Positions 1 to 8,538 of a DNA stretch of 64,000 nucleotides are shown here, in pieces. Numbering within the stretch: position 1 is the stretch's first letter; every line of letters starts with the position of its first letter. Under the pieces are notes generated by a model. It had not been told where the DNA came from. It worked only from the letters and a program-made list of their open reading frames with translations, and did not search any database. Made by a program: the position numbers and the translations under genes. Source of the stretch: Cytophagales bacterium (GTDB taxonomy: Bacteria > Bacteroidota > Bacteroidia > Cytophagales > Microscillaceae); the NCBI GenBank assembly GCA_013298075.1, contig JAAFJG010000009.1, positions 42,437-106,436 on the forward strand, read 5' to 3'.

Positions 1-483
1 GACTATGTTTATGAATACAGAGGAGAGTTTGTAGGCTTACATACAAACGATATTTTGCTACCTACTATTCTGCAAAATCAAAGTTATAAAGCAGAAAAAA
101 TATCTGATATTTTTCCGAAATATTATTTATTGAAAGTGAATAACTTCGATAAAGTAGCCGAAGACACGCTTGATGAGTGGGTTTATTTCCTGAAAAATAG
201 CGAAGTAAAAGATAATTTCAAAGCAAAAGGTTTAGATAAAGCAATAGAAAAATTGCGTTATGAAAATTTGACAGATGAAGAAAAAAAGATGTACGACCGT
301 TCTCAAGAAAATAGACGCATTGAAATGAGTGTGGAATATACAGCCAAAATTGAAGCCGAACATGCACATAATATTAAAATTGCAAAAAAAATGATTTTAG
401 CAGGTTCGGAAAATAATTTTATTGTCCAAATTACAGGCTTAACCAATAAACATATAGAGCAACTTCGTAACGAAAAAATATAA
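1..483 (+). CDS. PD-(D/E)XK nuclease-family (Rpn/PDDEXK_2) protein, 5' end cut by window
   Basis: The frame is open from base 1, so this is the C-terminal 160 codons of a gene that begins outside the window. It is nearly identical to the matching part of the next gene (base 1 pairs with base 865, constant offset 864), so it is a tandem copy with the same length to the stop. Only the last ~40 residues differ strongly (ends HIEQLRNEKI). The nuclease core lies outside the window; the visible part is the helical C-terminal region and the short tail typical of Rpn/PDDEXK_2 proteins, which are known as recombination-promoting nucleases or putative transposases. An apparent start at base 55 is only an internal TTG. 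The spacing to the next copy is 6 bases. Confidence 0.8.
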   Translation, partial: DYVYEYRGEFVGLHTNDILLPTILQNQSYKAEKISDIFPKYYLLKVNNFDKVAEDTLDEWVYFLKNSEVKDNFKAKGLDKAIEKLRYENLTDEEKKMYDRSQENRRIEMSVEYTAKIEAEHAHNIKIAKKMILAGSENNFIVQITGLTNKHIEQLRNEKI

Positions 484-489
484 TTTAAT

Positions 490-1347
490 ATGAGCAAAAA
501 ACTAATTCGTTTTGACTGGGCAATGAAAAAATTGCTACGTCACAAAGCTAATTTTGATATTTTGGAAGGTTTTTTATCGGAGTTACTTCGTTTTGATGTA
601 ACGATTGAAAGCATTTTAGAAAGCGAAGGCAACAAACAAGATGAGTATGATAAATACAATCGAGTAGATATTTTGGTAAAAAGTCAAAACGGTGAATTGA
701 TGTTAGTCGAAGTTCAGAATGACTCCGAAGTAGATTACTTTCAACGTATGTTATATGGCGTTTCCAAATTAGTAACTGAATATATCAAAGAAGGCGAACT
801 TTACGGAACAATCAAAAAAATTTACTCTATCAATATCGTTTATTTCGGCTTAGGACAAGGCAAAGACTATGTTTATGAGTACAGAGGAGAGTTTGTGGGC
901 TTACATACAAACGATATTTTGCTACCAACTATTTTGCAAAATCAAAGTTATAAAGCAGAAAAAATATCAGATATTTTTCCGAAATATTATTTATTGAAAG
1001 TGAATAACTTCGATAAAGTAGCCGAAGACACGCTAGATGAGTGGGTTTATTTCCTGAAAAATAGCGAAGTAAAAGATAATTTCAAAGCAAAAGGTTTAGA
1101 TAAAGCAATAGAAAAATTACGTTATGAAAATTTGACAAATGAAGAAAAAAAAATGTATGACCGTTCTCAAGAAAATAGACGCATTGAAATGAGTGTGGAA
1201 TATACAGCCAAAATTGAGGCTGAGCATGGACGTGATATTAAAATTGCTAAAAAAGCAATTAAAAAAGGTTTTGACAACGAAACCATCGCAGATTTAACTG
1301 ATTTAACCATTGAACATATAGAACAACTTCGTAGTGAAATGAAATAA
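490..1347 (+). CDS. Rpn/PDDEXK_2-family putative nuclease (transposase-like)
   Basis: 285 residues, complete. A PD-(D/E)XK core is visible near residues 55-80: an Asp in RVDILV, then a hydrophobic strand ending MLVEVQ (the E-x-Q variant of the catalytic E-x-K). The N-terminus (RFDWAMKKLL) is typical of the family. After a long helical region comes a tail (residues ~245-285, IAKKAIKKG...HIEQLRSEMK) resembling the small helical tail that ends the nuclease genes at the other side of this window. Family knowledge: such proteins nick or cleave DNA and promote RecA-independent recombination in the Rpn group; the cellular role is usually unknown. It starts 6 bases after the stop of an almost identical copy. 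Function here is inferred from family only. Confidence 0.85.
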   Translation: MSKKLIRFDWAMKKLLRHKANFDILEGFLSELLRFDVTIESILESEGNKQDEYDKYNRVDILVKSQNGELMLVEVQNDSEVDYFQRMLYGVSKLVTEYIKEGELYGTIKKIYSINIVYFGLGQGKDYVYEYRGEFVGLHTNDILLPTILQNQSYKAEKISDIFPKYYLLKVNNFDKVAEDTLDEWVYFLKNSEVKDNFKAKGLDKAIEKLRYENLTNEEKKMYDRSQENRRIEMSVEYTAKIEAEHGRDIKIAKKAIKKGFDNETIADLTDLTIEHIEQLRSEMK

Positions 1348-1458
1348 AAACTTTGCCTAATATTTTTTTGTACAAAAATCCGAATAATATTACACAACCA
1401 ATTCCCTAAAAACTTTTTATACATTCCCATAATTCCATTAAAAACACATTTTATTTCA

Positions 1459-3888
1459 ATGAAATTTTCTTCTATTTTTATTATTTTCTTTTTATTATTT
1501 TCTTTTCAAAGTATCAACGCTCAAAATGTTTTGAGTGGAAAATTAAAAGATAAAAAAAATGAGCCTTTACCATTTGCGGGTGTATTCGTACAAGGAACAA
1601 GCAAAGGAACTTCTACTAATGTGGAGGGCGATTATACGCTTAATTTACCTGCGGGCAATTACCAAGTTACTTTTCAGTCGATTGGTTATAAATCTAAAAC
1701 AGTTTCTGTTAATTTAAGTTCAGAAAATATTTCGCTTGATGTAACTTTGGAAGATGAATCAGTAGAATTAGAAACCGTTGTTATTTCTGGGAAAGAAGAC
1801 CCTGCTTATAATATTATTCGAAAAGCACAAAGCAAACGTTCTTATTATCTGGAAGAAGAAATAAAAGGGTATCGTTGCAAAATTTATTCAAAAATATTTG
1901 AAGAAGGAACAAGCAATGGCGGTACAATCAGCCTTTTTGGAGCAACTAAAGAAATTCAAAAAGGTATTTTTTACCTTTCAGAAACAATGAGCGAATTGAA
2001 TTTTGAACAACCTAATAGTTTTCAAGAAAAAGTTTTAGCGTCCAAAGTAAGTGGTGATAGTGCAGGTTTTAGTTATAATCGAGCAAATTGGATAAATTTT
2101 TATAGAAATAAACCCCTACAAACGAATAGTGCTTCGTTTATCTCTCCTATTGCTCAAAATGCAATGGATTATTATGAATATGAATTACAAGGAAAATCAA
2201 AAGACAGAGATATTACGATTTATAAAATAAAAATCAGCCCAAAATTTCAAAATGCTGCTGCTTTTAGAGGTTTTATTTATATTGTAGATGAAACTTCACG
2301 TATCCATAGCGTAGATGCTTGGGTAGATAAAGGCACTGCAGTAGGTTTTGATTCTGTAAGTATTCGCCAGATTTATACGCCTGTTACGCAAGACCAAAAA
2401 GGAGTTTGGCTTTCTTTATCACTTACATTTTATTTTGAATTAGGAATTTCTAGCAAAGCAAAAGGTTTTTATCATACTGTTTCTTCAGATTATGAAATAA
2501 ATCCAACTTTTGCACCTAATTTTTTTGGTGGAAAAGTATATGAATTTGCAGACAAAGCAAATAAAAAAGAGGATAAAATTTGGCAAGAAATGCGACCAAT
2601 TCCACTTACAAACGCAGAAAAAAATGATTATAACATCAAAAATATTTTAGAGAATAATACCGCTAAACCAGCAATAAAAGATTCAGTAGTCAGGGCTCAA
2701 AATTCTAATAATGTGTTGAATATTTTGTTTACGACAGGTTTTAGATACAAAAATGCCTTCAAAAAAACAAATTTTCAAATATCACCTTTGATGCAAGTTA
2801 TCAATTTTAATACAGTGGAAGGTTTGGTAATTGACCCTTCGATTAGTTTTTCTAAAATATTTGCGGGCAATCGTACATTTGACATAAAACCTACTTTGCG
2901 TTATGGATTTTCAAACCAAAGATTTCAAACAAAATTAGAAATGAATTACACATTTAATCCTAAAAAATTTGGAAAAATAAGCGTAGAAGGTGGAAGATAT
3001 GTTTCACAATATTCAGATTTTGCACAAATTCAACCTGTTTTTAATACTTTGTATTCTTTATTTCGGAAAGAAAATTGGTTAAAATTATACGAAAAAACTT
3101 TTGCAAAAGCAGATTTACAATACGAATTATTCAATGGTTTTGCGTTGAACATAGGTGGAGAATATGCGAAACGTGATACGATGACAAATACAAATTTTAC
3201 TTCTACTATTTCAGATAACAGGCGATTATTTACTTCAAATATTCCTGCCAATATAGCGATTTTGGAACGAAATTATATGTTTGATTCGAATGAAACTTTG
3301 CTTTTTAATGGTCAAATTACCTTTACGCCCAAACAAAAATATTTACTTCGTCCTGATGAAAAAATATCTCTCGGCTCTAATTTACCTGTTTTTTCAGTGA
3401 AATATACCAAAGGAATGATGGATTCTGATTTTGATTTATTGCGTGTAGGCGTGCGTGATACGTGGAATTGGGGAATTTATGGCAATGGTAGTTTGAGTTT
3501 GGTGGCAGGACAATTTTTGAATGATAATAAAGTTTATTTTGCAGATTTTCAGCATTTTAGAGGCAATCGAATCTTGGCATTTCAAAATGGCAATACAAGT
3601 TTTCAACTCTTAAATTATTATCAATTTAGCCAAACAAAATCTTATTTTCAAGCACATTGGTCGCATAATTTTGCAGGTTTTTTGACTGATAAAATTGGCA
3701 TTTTCAAAACAGCTCGTGCTTCTTTGGTGATGGGTGCAAATTATTTGTATAGTGATATGACAGGCAATTATGTAGAGGCGGGCATTGGTATCAATCGTTT
3801 TCTTCGTTTTTTGAGAGTAGATTGGTGGCATAGTTTCAATGAACAAGGTTATTTAGAACAAAGTGCAAAAGTTAGTTTTTCTTTTTAG
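1459..3888 (+). CDS. DUF5686-type outer-membrane protein with carboxypeptidase-regulatory-like domain
   Basis: 809 residues. A signal peptide (residues 1-21, ending INAQ) is followed by a carboxypeptidase-D regulatory-like beta-sandwich (~23-105: GKLKDKKNEPLPFAGVFVQG, then the usual GxYTLNLPAGNYQVTFQSIGY pattern broken across two strands), and then a long region rich in alternating aromatic strands that ends in SFSF. The C-terminal Phe and strand pattern fit an outer-membrane barrel. The segment after the first domain (DPAYNIIRKA) is characteristic of the DUF5686 family. These proteins are common in Bacteroidota, often near TonB systems, with no agreed biochemical role. A terminator-like hairpin lies 68 bases downstream. 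The ATG at 1459 gives a good signal peptide directly, so the start is firm. Confidence 0.85.
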   Translation: MKFSSIFIIFFLLFSFQSINAQNVLSGKLKDKKNEPLPFAGVFVQGTSKGTSTNVEGDYTLNLPAGNYQVTFQSIGYKSKTVSVNLSSENISLDVTLEDESVELETVVISGKEDPAYNIIRKAQSKRSYYLEEEIKGYRCKIYSKIFEEGTSNGGTISLFGATKEIQKGIFYLSETMSELNFEQPNSFQEKVLASKVSGDSAGFSYNRANWINFYRNKPLQTNSASFISPIAQNAMDYYEYELQGKSKDRDITIYKIKISPKFQNAAAFRGFIYIVDETSRIHSVDAWVDKGTAVGFDSVSIRQIYTPVTQDQKGVWLSLSLTFYFELGISSKAKGFYHTVSSDYEINPTFAPNFFGGKVYEFADKANKKEDKIWQEMRPIPLTNAEKNDYNIKNILENNTAKPAIKDSVVRAQNSNNVLNILFTTGFRYKNAFKKTNFQISPLMQVINFNTVEGLVIDPSISFSKIFAGNRTFDIKPTLRYGFSNQRFQTKLEMNYTFNPKKFGKISVEGGRYVSQYSDFAQIQPVFNTLYSLFRKENWLKLYEKTFAKADLQYELFNGFALNIGGEYAKRDTMTNTNFTSTISDNRRLFTSNIPANIAILERNYMFDSNETLLFNGQITFTPKQKYLLRPDEKISLGSNLPVFSVKYTKGMMDSDFDLLRVGVRDTWNWGIYGNGSLSLVAGQFLNDNKVYFADFQHFRGNRILAFQNGNTSFQLLNYYQFSQTKSYFQAHWSHNFAGFLTDKIGIFKTARASLVMGANYLYSDMTGNYVEAGIGINRFLRFLRVDWWHSFNEQGYLEQSAKVSFSF

Positions 3889-3906
3889 GATAAATATTTG
3901 AAAAAT

Positions 3907-3937
3907 TTTGATTTTTTAAATAAAATCTATAATTTTG
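3907..3937 (+). promoter_or_regulatory. Bacteroidota-type promoter upstream of a hairpin
   Basis: TTTG at 3907-3910 and TAATTTTG at 3930-3937 are separated by 19 bases, which matches the -33/-7 consensus. Transcription would start near 3942, before the hairpin at 3956-4000 and about 105 bases before the gene at 4047. The hairpin would therefore lie in the leader. Confidence 0.5.
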
Positions 3938-3955
3938 CTTTATAATCAAAAAAAT

Positions 3956-4000
3956 AAAAAATCAATCTCTATTTTTAATATTTTATGAGATTGATTTTTT
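3956..4000 (+). terminator. Hairpin: terminator of the 1459 gene and/or leader hairpin of the 4047 gene
   Basis: A perfect 14-bp stem (AAAAAATCAATCTC at 3956-3969 pairing with 3987-4000) with a 17-base AT-rich loop, ending in six T. It has the shape of an intrinsic, possibly bidirectional terminator. A consensus promoter lies just upstream, so it could also act as an attenuator or end a ~60-nt RNA. Confidence 0.65.
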
Positions 4001-4046
4001 GTATCATTAAAAAAAAATACTGCCTAAAAATTAAAAAAATATCATT

Positions 4047-5003
4047 ATGAAAAAACAAAATAAACTTAATAAAGTAACAATTCATGAATCTACGAATACA
4101 ACTAATTTAGCTGATTTAGCTAAAACTGATTTTATCACATTAAAAACTACAAAGTCAAGATTTGTATTTATAATGATAGCTATTTTAAATCTTTTAGCCG
4201 TTGGATTCAATATTTTTTGGTTAGAAGTATTAACAAAACCTTTTATTACTTTACTTCTAATATTGATTATTTTATCTACTTTTGCTAATATAATTTTAAT
4301 AGTCAAAATGGCACAAACGGCAATGAGTGGAACAGATGAAAATGGTCAAGTATTCATAAATCCTGTTATAACAGATCTTAGAATAATGGCAGTAAAACCA
4401 ATTTGGTACATTTCTATTTCTTTATTATTTTGTTTTTTAGGAGATGTATTTTTATTATTCAATGCTACTTTTTTGGTTGGATTGGTTTGTTTTTTGATAG
4501 GACATTATAATTTTTGGCGTTTTTTATGGATAAATTCTGATAAAAGAGAAGGTTTGGTGATGAAACAAGTTTGGTTATCGATTCCATTTTTAATTTATTT
4601 AGGTTTGTTGTTATATTATATTTTGCCTCATCTCAAAAACGATATTATTTTACAAATTGCCGTTATTATTTATGGAAGTTTTTTGAGTATTTCAGCCATT
4701 TTAGCGTTAAATCGTTTTGGTTCTACCAATACTGCCAGTTTTGTATATGTTTTGATTGGTTTTGTATTTTTTATTATTTCGGATACTTGGATTGCGTGGC
4801 AAAAATTTGTCCTCAAAACAGATACTATATTTGATGGTTTGGGCGTAATGAGTACGTATATTTTGGCTTTATATTTTATTGTAGAAGGTGTAATTAAAGG
4901 TATAAAATCTAAAAGTTTGGAATATTTTCGCAAAGAAATAGAAGAAATAAAAGAAAATGAAGGATATAAAGCTAAAAAAATCAAAAAAAATAAATATTCT
5001 TAA
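4047..5003 (+). CDS. YhhN/TMEM86-family integral membrane protein (lysoplasmalogenase-like)
   Basis: 318 residues with about eight membrane segments between residues 38 and 285, a ~37-residue polar N-terminus and a Lys/Glu-rich tail. The YhhN/TMEM86 motifs are all present in order: KP (64-65) in a membrane segment, LGDVFLLF (Asp133), FLIGHYNFW (His153), GFVFFIISDTWIAWQ (Asp246) and YILALYFIVEG. Characterised members hydrolyse the vinyl-ether bond of lysoplasmalogens in the membrane; conserved aspartates are thought to be catalytic. It is the first gene of a tight operon: 6 bases before its paralogue, which is in turn 32 bases before a C39 ABC exporter. The enzymatic role is inferred from motif conservation. 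Confidence 0.75.
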   Translation: MKKQNKLNKVTIHESTNTTNLADLAKTDFITLKTTKSRFVFIMIAILNLLAVGFNIFWLEVLTKPFITLLLILIILSTFANIILIVKMAQTAMSGTDENGQVFINPVITDLRIMAVKPIWYISISLLFCFLGDVFLLFNATFLVGLVCFLIGHYNFWRFLWINSDKREGLVMKQVWLSIPFLIYLGLLLYYILPHLKNDIILQIAVIIYGSFLSISAILALNRFGSTNTASFVYVLIGFVFFIISDTWIAWQKFVLKTDTIFDGLGVMSTYILALYFIVEGVIKGIKSKSLEYFRKEIEEIKENEGYKAKKIKKNKYS

Positions 5004-5009
5004 TAAATT

Positions 5010-5942
5010 ATGAAAAAGAAAAACCTGATTAAAATACCCAAAAAAGACGAATTTATAATTTATTTTGATAAAGAAGACTTTCTTGCATCAAATAATTCTA
5101 TTGATACAGAAGCTTCTCTTGTGTCAGATACTCCTAAATTAAGAAGAATTTTTTTATTCCTTATTACATTAAGCATTTTATCTATCATTTTAAATATTTT
5201 TTGGTTAGAAATGCTTACAAAAATTATTATTCCATTGAATTTGATTTTAATAGTTGTAGTTTCTTTTGAAAAAATGACTAATTTGCTAGTGGAAATGGAA
5301 TATTTTATGAAAACCAAAGACTTTATATATATTAAAAATAAAGATTCTTTTCGTGTTTTTGCGATAAATTTAAACGGAATGCAAACTAAAATTACTTTCA
5401 TAATTGTTGGATTATTACTTTATTGTATAGCAAATATATTTTTATCGTTTGATGCTACTTTTGGACTTTCACTTTTTTTCTTTTTAGTAACACAATATTT
5501 TTTAAATCGTTTTTTACTGATGGTTTTTAAAGAAGATGAAAGTTTAGAAAGATATAATCTTTTATTATCAGTACCACTTTTAATTTATGTAGGTTTTGTC
5601 TTGTACTATGTTTTACCTATGTTTCAAAACAATATTTTATTACAAATAATAATAACTATATATCAATTTTCTTTGGCTTTTTCAGTATTTGTAGCATTAT
5701 GTAGATATTCTTGTAGTCCTCTAAAAAGTTATATATATACGCTGATAGGTGTTATATTTTTAGTAGTTTTTAACCTTTGGGATTTTTATCAAATATCTAC
5801 ACTCAAAATAAATATGTGGCATAAATTAGGAATAAATATTTCTTATATTTTAGGCTTATATTTTATGGTTGAAGGGCTTATAGATGAAATAACAAAACGA
5901 ATAATTGTTTGCCAAGAAGACAAAAAACGAGCAGAAGAATAA
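5010..5942 (+). CDS. YhhN/TMEM86-like membrane protein with lost catalytic residues
   Basis: 310 residues, clearly paralogous to the preceding gene: both share LNIFWLE(M/V)LTK, the FDATF/FNATF segment, LLIYVGFVLYYVLP and ISYILGLYFMVEG-type ends. The motif residues are replaced one by one: GD becomes AN (Asn142), GH becomes TQ (Gln162) and SD becomes FN (Asn255), while the neighbouring hydrophobic pattern is kept; KP is also changed to KI. The protein therefore probably keeps the fold but not the activity of the family. It could be a pseudoenzyme partner of the upstream protein, a lipid-binding protein or simply a decaying duplicate. The frame is intact and the gene sits 6 bases from its paralogue and 32 bases before the exporter, which argues against neutral decay. 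Confidence 0.7.
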   Translation: MKKKNLIKIPKKDEFIIYFDKEDFLASNNSIDTEASLVSDTPKLRRIFLFLITLSILSIILNIFWLEMLTKIIIPLNLILIVVVSFEKMTNLLVEMEYFMKTKDFIYIKNKDSFRVFAINLNGMQTKITFIIVGLLLYCIANIFLSFDATFGLSLFFFLVTQYFLNRFLLMVFKEDESLERYNLLLSVPLLIYVGFVLYYVLPMFQNNILLQIIITIYQFSLAFSVFVALCRYSCSPLKSYIYTLIGVIFLVVFNLWDFYQISTLKINMWHKLGINISYILGLYFMVEGLIDEITKRIIVCQEDKKRAEE

Positions 5943-5974
5943 TAAAAATATAACCTAAGAAAAAAATAAACAAG

Positions 5975-8152
5975 ATGAATAAAAAACCTACTTCTTTCAA
6001 AACTCCCACTCGATTGCAAATGGAAGCAGTCGAATGTGGTGCGGCTTGTTTAGGCATTATTTTATCTTATTATGGACGTTTCGAATCTCTCGAAAAATTA
6101 CGTACCGAATGTGATGTGTCACGTGATGGCAGCAAAGCAAACAACATTTTAAAAGCCTCTCGAAACTACGGATTAAAAGCCAAAGGACTAAAAAAAGAGA
6201 CCGAACAACTCATCGATTTGAATATGCCTTGTATTTTATTTTGGAATTTTAATCATTTTTTAGTCTTAGAAAAAATTGATAAAAAGAAAAATAAAGTATA
6301 TCTCAATGACCCTGCAGAAGGACACAGAATTATTACCTATCAAGAATTAGAAGAATGTTTTACAGGAGTTGTTCTGACTTTTGAGCCTGATGAAAAATTT
6401 GAAAAAGGTGGAAAAATGCCACATATTTTTGTTACGCTTCGAAAAAGATTGAAAGGGTATGAAACTGATGTTTTATATGTAACACTTTTGACTTTGTTAG
6501 TGATATTTCCTGCGATGATTAGTCCTGTTTTTGTGCAGTTTTTTATTGATGAAATATTAATAGACAAAGAAAAATCTTGGCTTTGGATTTTATTATTAGG
6601 AATGGGAATTACCTCACTTTTGCGTGGCATTTTAGAATATTTAAAAAATTATTATTTATCAGCCTTAGAAACCAAAATGTCGGTCTCAACCGCCTCACAT
6701 TTTTTTTGGCACGTATTAAGATTACCGATTACATTTTTTCAACAGCGATATATTGGAGATGTAGCACAAAGATTAGAATCAAATGAAAGAGTATCAAAAA
6801 TGCTTTCACACGAAGTCGCAAAAAATGTTTTAGAAGGTTTTTTAGGCGTTTTTTATTGGATTTTAATGCTTTTTTATAGTCCTTTATTGGCTTTTATTGC
6901 GTTGTTTTTGGCTTTTATCAATATATTTGCCCTACAAAAAATATCACATCAAAGAGAAGAAAATTATTCTCGTTTGCAACAATCAGAAGGAAAATTACAG
7001 GGTATTACTATCAATGGTTTGCAACTTATCGAAACTTTGAAAGCTAACGGAGACGAAGACAATTTTTTTCAAAAATGGGCAGGTTATCAAGCCAAAACCA
7101 TCAAAGCAGAAAAAGATTTAGGTGTTTTATCTTTGCAATTAGATTTAATTCCACCTTTTTTGAACGCACTGAATATTCTGATTATTTTGACTGCGGGCAG
7201 TTGGTTGGTGATGGACGGTTATATGACGATTGGAATGTTGGTTGCCTTTCAAAGTTTTGCGCATAGTTTTTCGGAGCCAGTCGAACATTGGGTAAATTTA
7301 GGGGGGAAATTACAAGAAACGAAAGGCGATATGCAGCGTTTGGAAGATGTGTTGCACGCACCGATAGACCCACAAACCCATTCAGATTTTTTATTCAAAG
7401 ATGCAAAACCTAATTTTGAAATTATCACCAAAAAATTAGAAGGATATATTGAGTTCAAAAACGTAACTTTTGGATATAGTCGTTTGAATCCACCTTTGAT
7501 AGAAAATTTTAATTTGAAAATAGAACCTGGCGAAAGAGTGGCTTTGATTGGTGGTTCGGGAAGCGGAAAATCAACTATAGCCAAATTATTAGCAGGTTTA
7601 TATGAACCTTGGGAGGGCGAAATATTATTAGATGGACAACCTCGAAAAAAATTACCACGAGAAATTATTAACAATTCTTTGGCAATGGTCGACCAAGATA
7701 TTTTTTTATTCGAAGGAAAAGCAAAAGAAATTTTAACGATTTGGGACAGTACAACTCCTGATAATTTGATATTGCAAGCCGCCAAAGATGCACAAATTCA
7801 CGATATTTTAACCTCTCGAAAAGGTGGTTATGAAACAATTATCAATGAAGGTGGAAAAAATTTAAGCGGTGGACAAAGACAAAGATTTGAAATTGCACGT
7901 GCTTTGGTCAATAATCCTTCTATTTTAATCCTTGATGAAGCTACTTCTGCACTTGATTCATTGACAGAAAAACAAATTGAAAATGCTTTGAAAAAAAGAG
8001 CGTGTTCTATTTTGGTGGTTGCTCATCGATTGAGTACGATTAGAGATAGCGATGAAATTATTGTGATGAGATACGGACAAATCATAGAAAGAGGCACACA
8101 CGAAATATTAAAAATGCAAAATGGTTCGTATAGTGCGTTGATAAAAGCGTAA
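5975..8152 (+). CDS. C39 peptidase-containing ABC exporter (NHLP/bacteriocin-type)
   Basis: 725 residues. Domains in order: C39 cysteine peptidase (1-~135) with the complete triad Cys21 (VECGAACLGI), His94 (FNHFLV) and Asp112 (NDPAEG); ABC transmembrane domain (~160-450) with six helices; nucleotide-binding domain (~490-725) with Walker A GGSGSGKST, signature LSGGQRQR, Walker B ILILDEATSALD and the H-loop AHRLST. The RLQMEAVECG opening resembles the peptidase/permease subunit of NHLP-type peptide maturation systems. Such proteins cut a double-glycine leader and export the peptide. I find no precursor peptide, HlyD-type adaptor or second ABC protein next to it; the neighbours in the operon are two YhhN-like membrane proteins. 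The substrate is therefore unknown. Confidence 0.85.
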   Translation: MNKKPTSFKTPTRLQMEAVECGAACLGIILSYYGRFESLEKLRTECDVSRDGSKANNILKASRNYGLKAKGLKKETEQLIDLNMPCILFWNFNHFLVLEKIDKKKNKVYLNDPAEGHRIITYQELEECFTGVVLTFEPDEKFEKGGKMPHIFVTLRKRLKGYETDVLYVTLLTLLVIFPAMISPVFVQFFIDEILIDKEKSWLWILLLGMGITSLLRGILEYLKNYYLSALETKMSVSTASHFFWHVLRLPITFFQQRYIGDVAQRLESNERVSKMLSHEVAKNVLEGFLGVFYWILMLFYSPLLAFIALFLAFINIFALQKISHQREENYSRLQQSEGKLQGITINGLQLIETLKANGDEDNFFQKWAGYQAKTIKAEKDLGVLSLQLDLIPPFLNALNILIILTAGSWLVMDGYMTIGMLVAFQSFAHSFSEPVEHWVNLGGKLQETKGDMQRLEDVLHAPIDPQTHSDFLFKDAKPNFEIITKKLEGYIEFKNVTFGYSRLNPPLIENFNLKIEPGERVALIGGSGSGKSTIAKLLAGLYEPWEGEILLDGQPRKKLPREIINNSLAMVDQDIFLFEGKAKEILTIWDSTTPDNLILQAAKDAQIHDILTSRKGGYETIINEGGKNLSGGQRQRFEIARALVNNPSILILDEATSALDSLTEKQIENALKKRACSILVVAHRLSTIRDSDEIIVMRYGQIIERGTHEILKMQNGSYSALIKA

Positions 8153-8266
8153 ATATTTTTATTTTCTTCTAAAATTATCATAGGCAAGATTATAAACGAT
8201 TACTAATCAAGTTATTAAGATTTTATATAATTTAAAGCATTAAACCCAATAAATAGCACAAAACTT

Positions 8267-8404
8267 GTTACTGTAATTAAAAGTGTGGAAAATTATTTTG
8301 TACTAAAATAATGACAATTTTTTAACAAATAAAGTCAATTTATTTGCATAAAATTACAAGTAAACCTCCTATTATTTATTTATCACAGGAAAAATTACAG
8401 TAAC
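8267..8404. mobile_element. 138-bp MITE-like element, copy 1
   Basis: The ends GTTACTGTAATT and AATTACAGTAAC form 12-bp perfect inverted repeats. The same 138-bp sequence occurs in reverse orientation at 30331-30468 with about 127 of 138 bases identical by eye. No coding frame is seen. Related single ends occur near 14549 and 58407. The rest of 8153-8480 holds nothing recognisable; in particular there is no leader peptide for the exporter. Confidence 0.75.
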
Positions 8405-8480
8405 AATTTTTTCGAAAAATCATAAAATATAAAATTAAGTATTTTATTTTGATTTCTATATTTTCAAGCCATAAAAATAA

Positions 8481-8514
8481 ATCAACCAAAATAAAAAAAA
8501 ATATTTTAGTTGAT
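8481..8514 (-). terminator. Intrinsic terminator of the MarC-family gene
   Basis: A 13-bp stem (ATCAACCAAAATA with TATTTTAGTTGAT, one G-U pair) around an A-rich loop, placed 25 bases after the stop codon on the minus strand and followed there by a T-rich run. Confidence 0.6.
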
Positions 8515-8538
8515 AGATTTATAATTTTTTTCTTTGAG

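Noticed and set aside
8153..8480. A double-glycine leader peptide for the C39 exporter
   Set aside because: No small frame with a leader motif was found on either strand; the stretch is mostly the 138-bp repeat.
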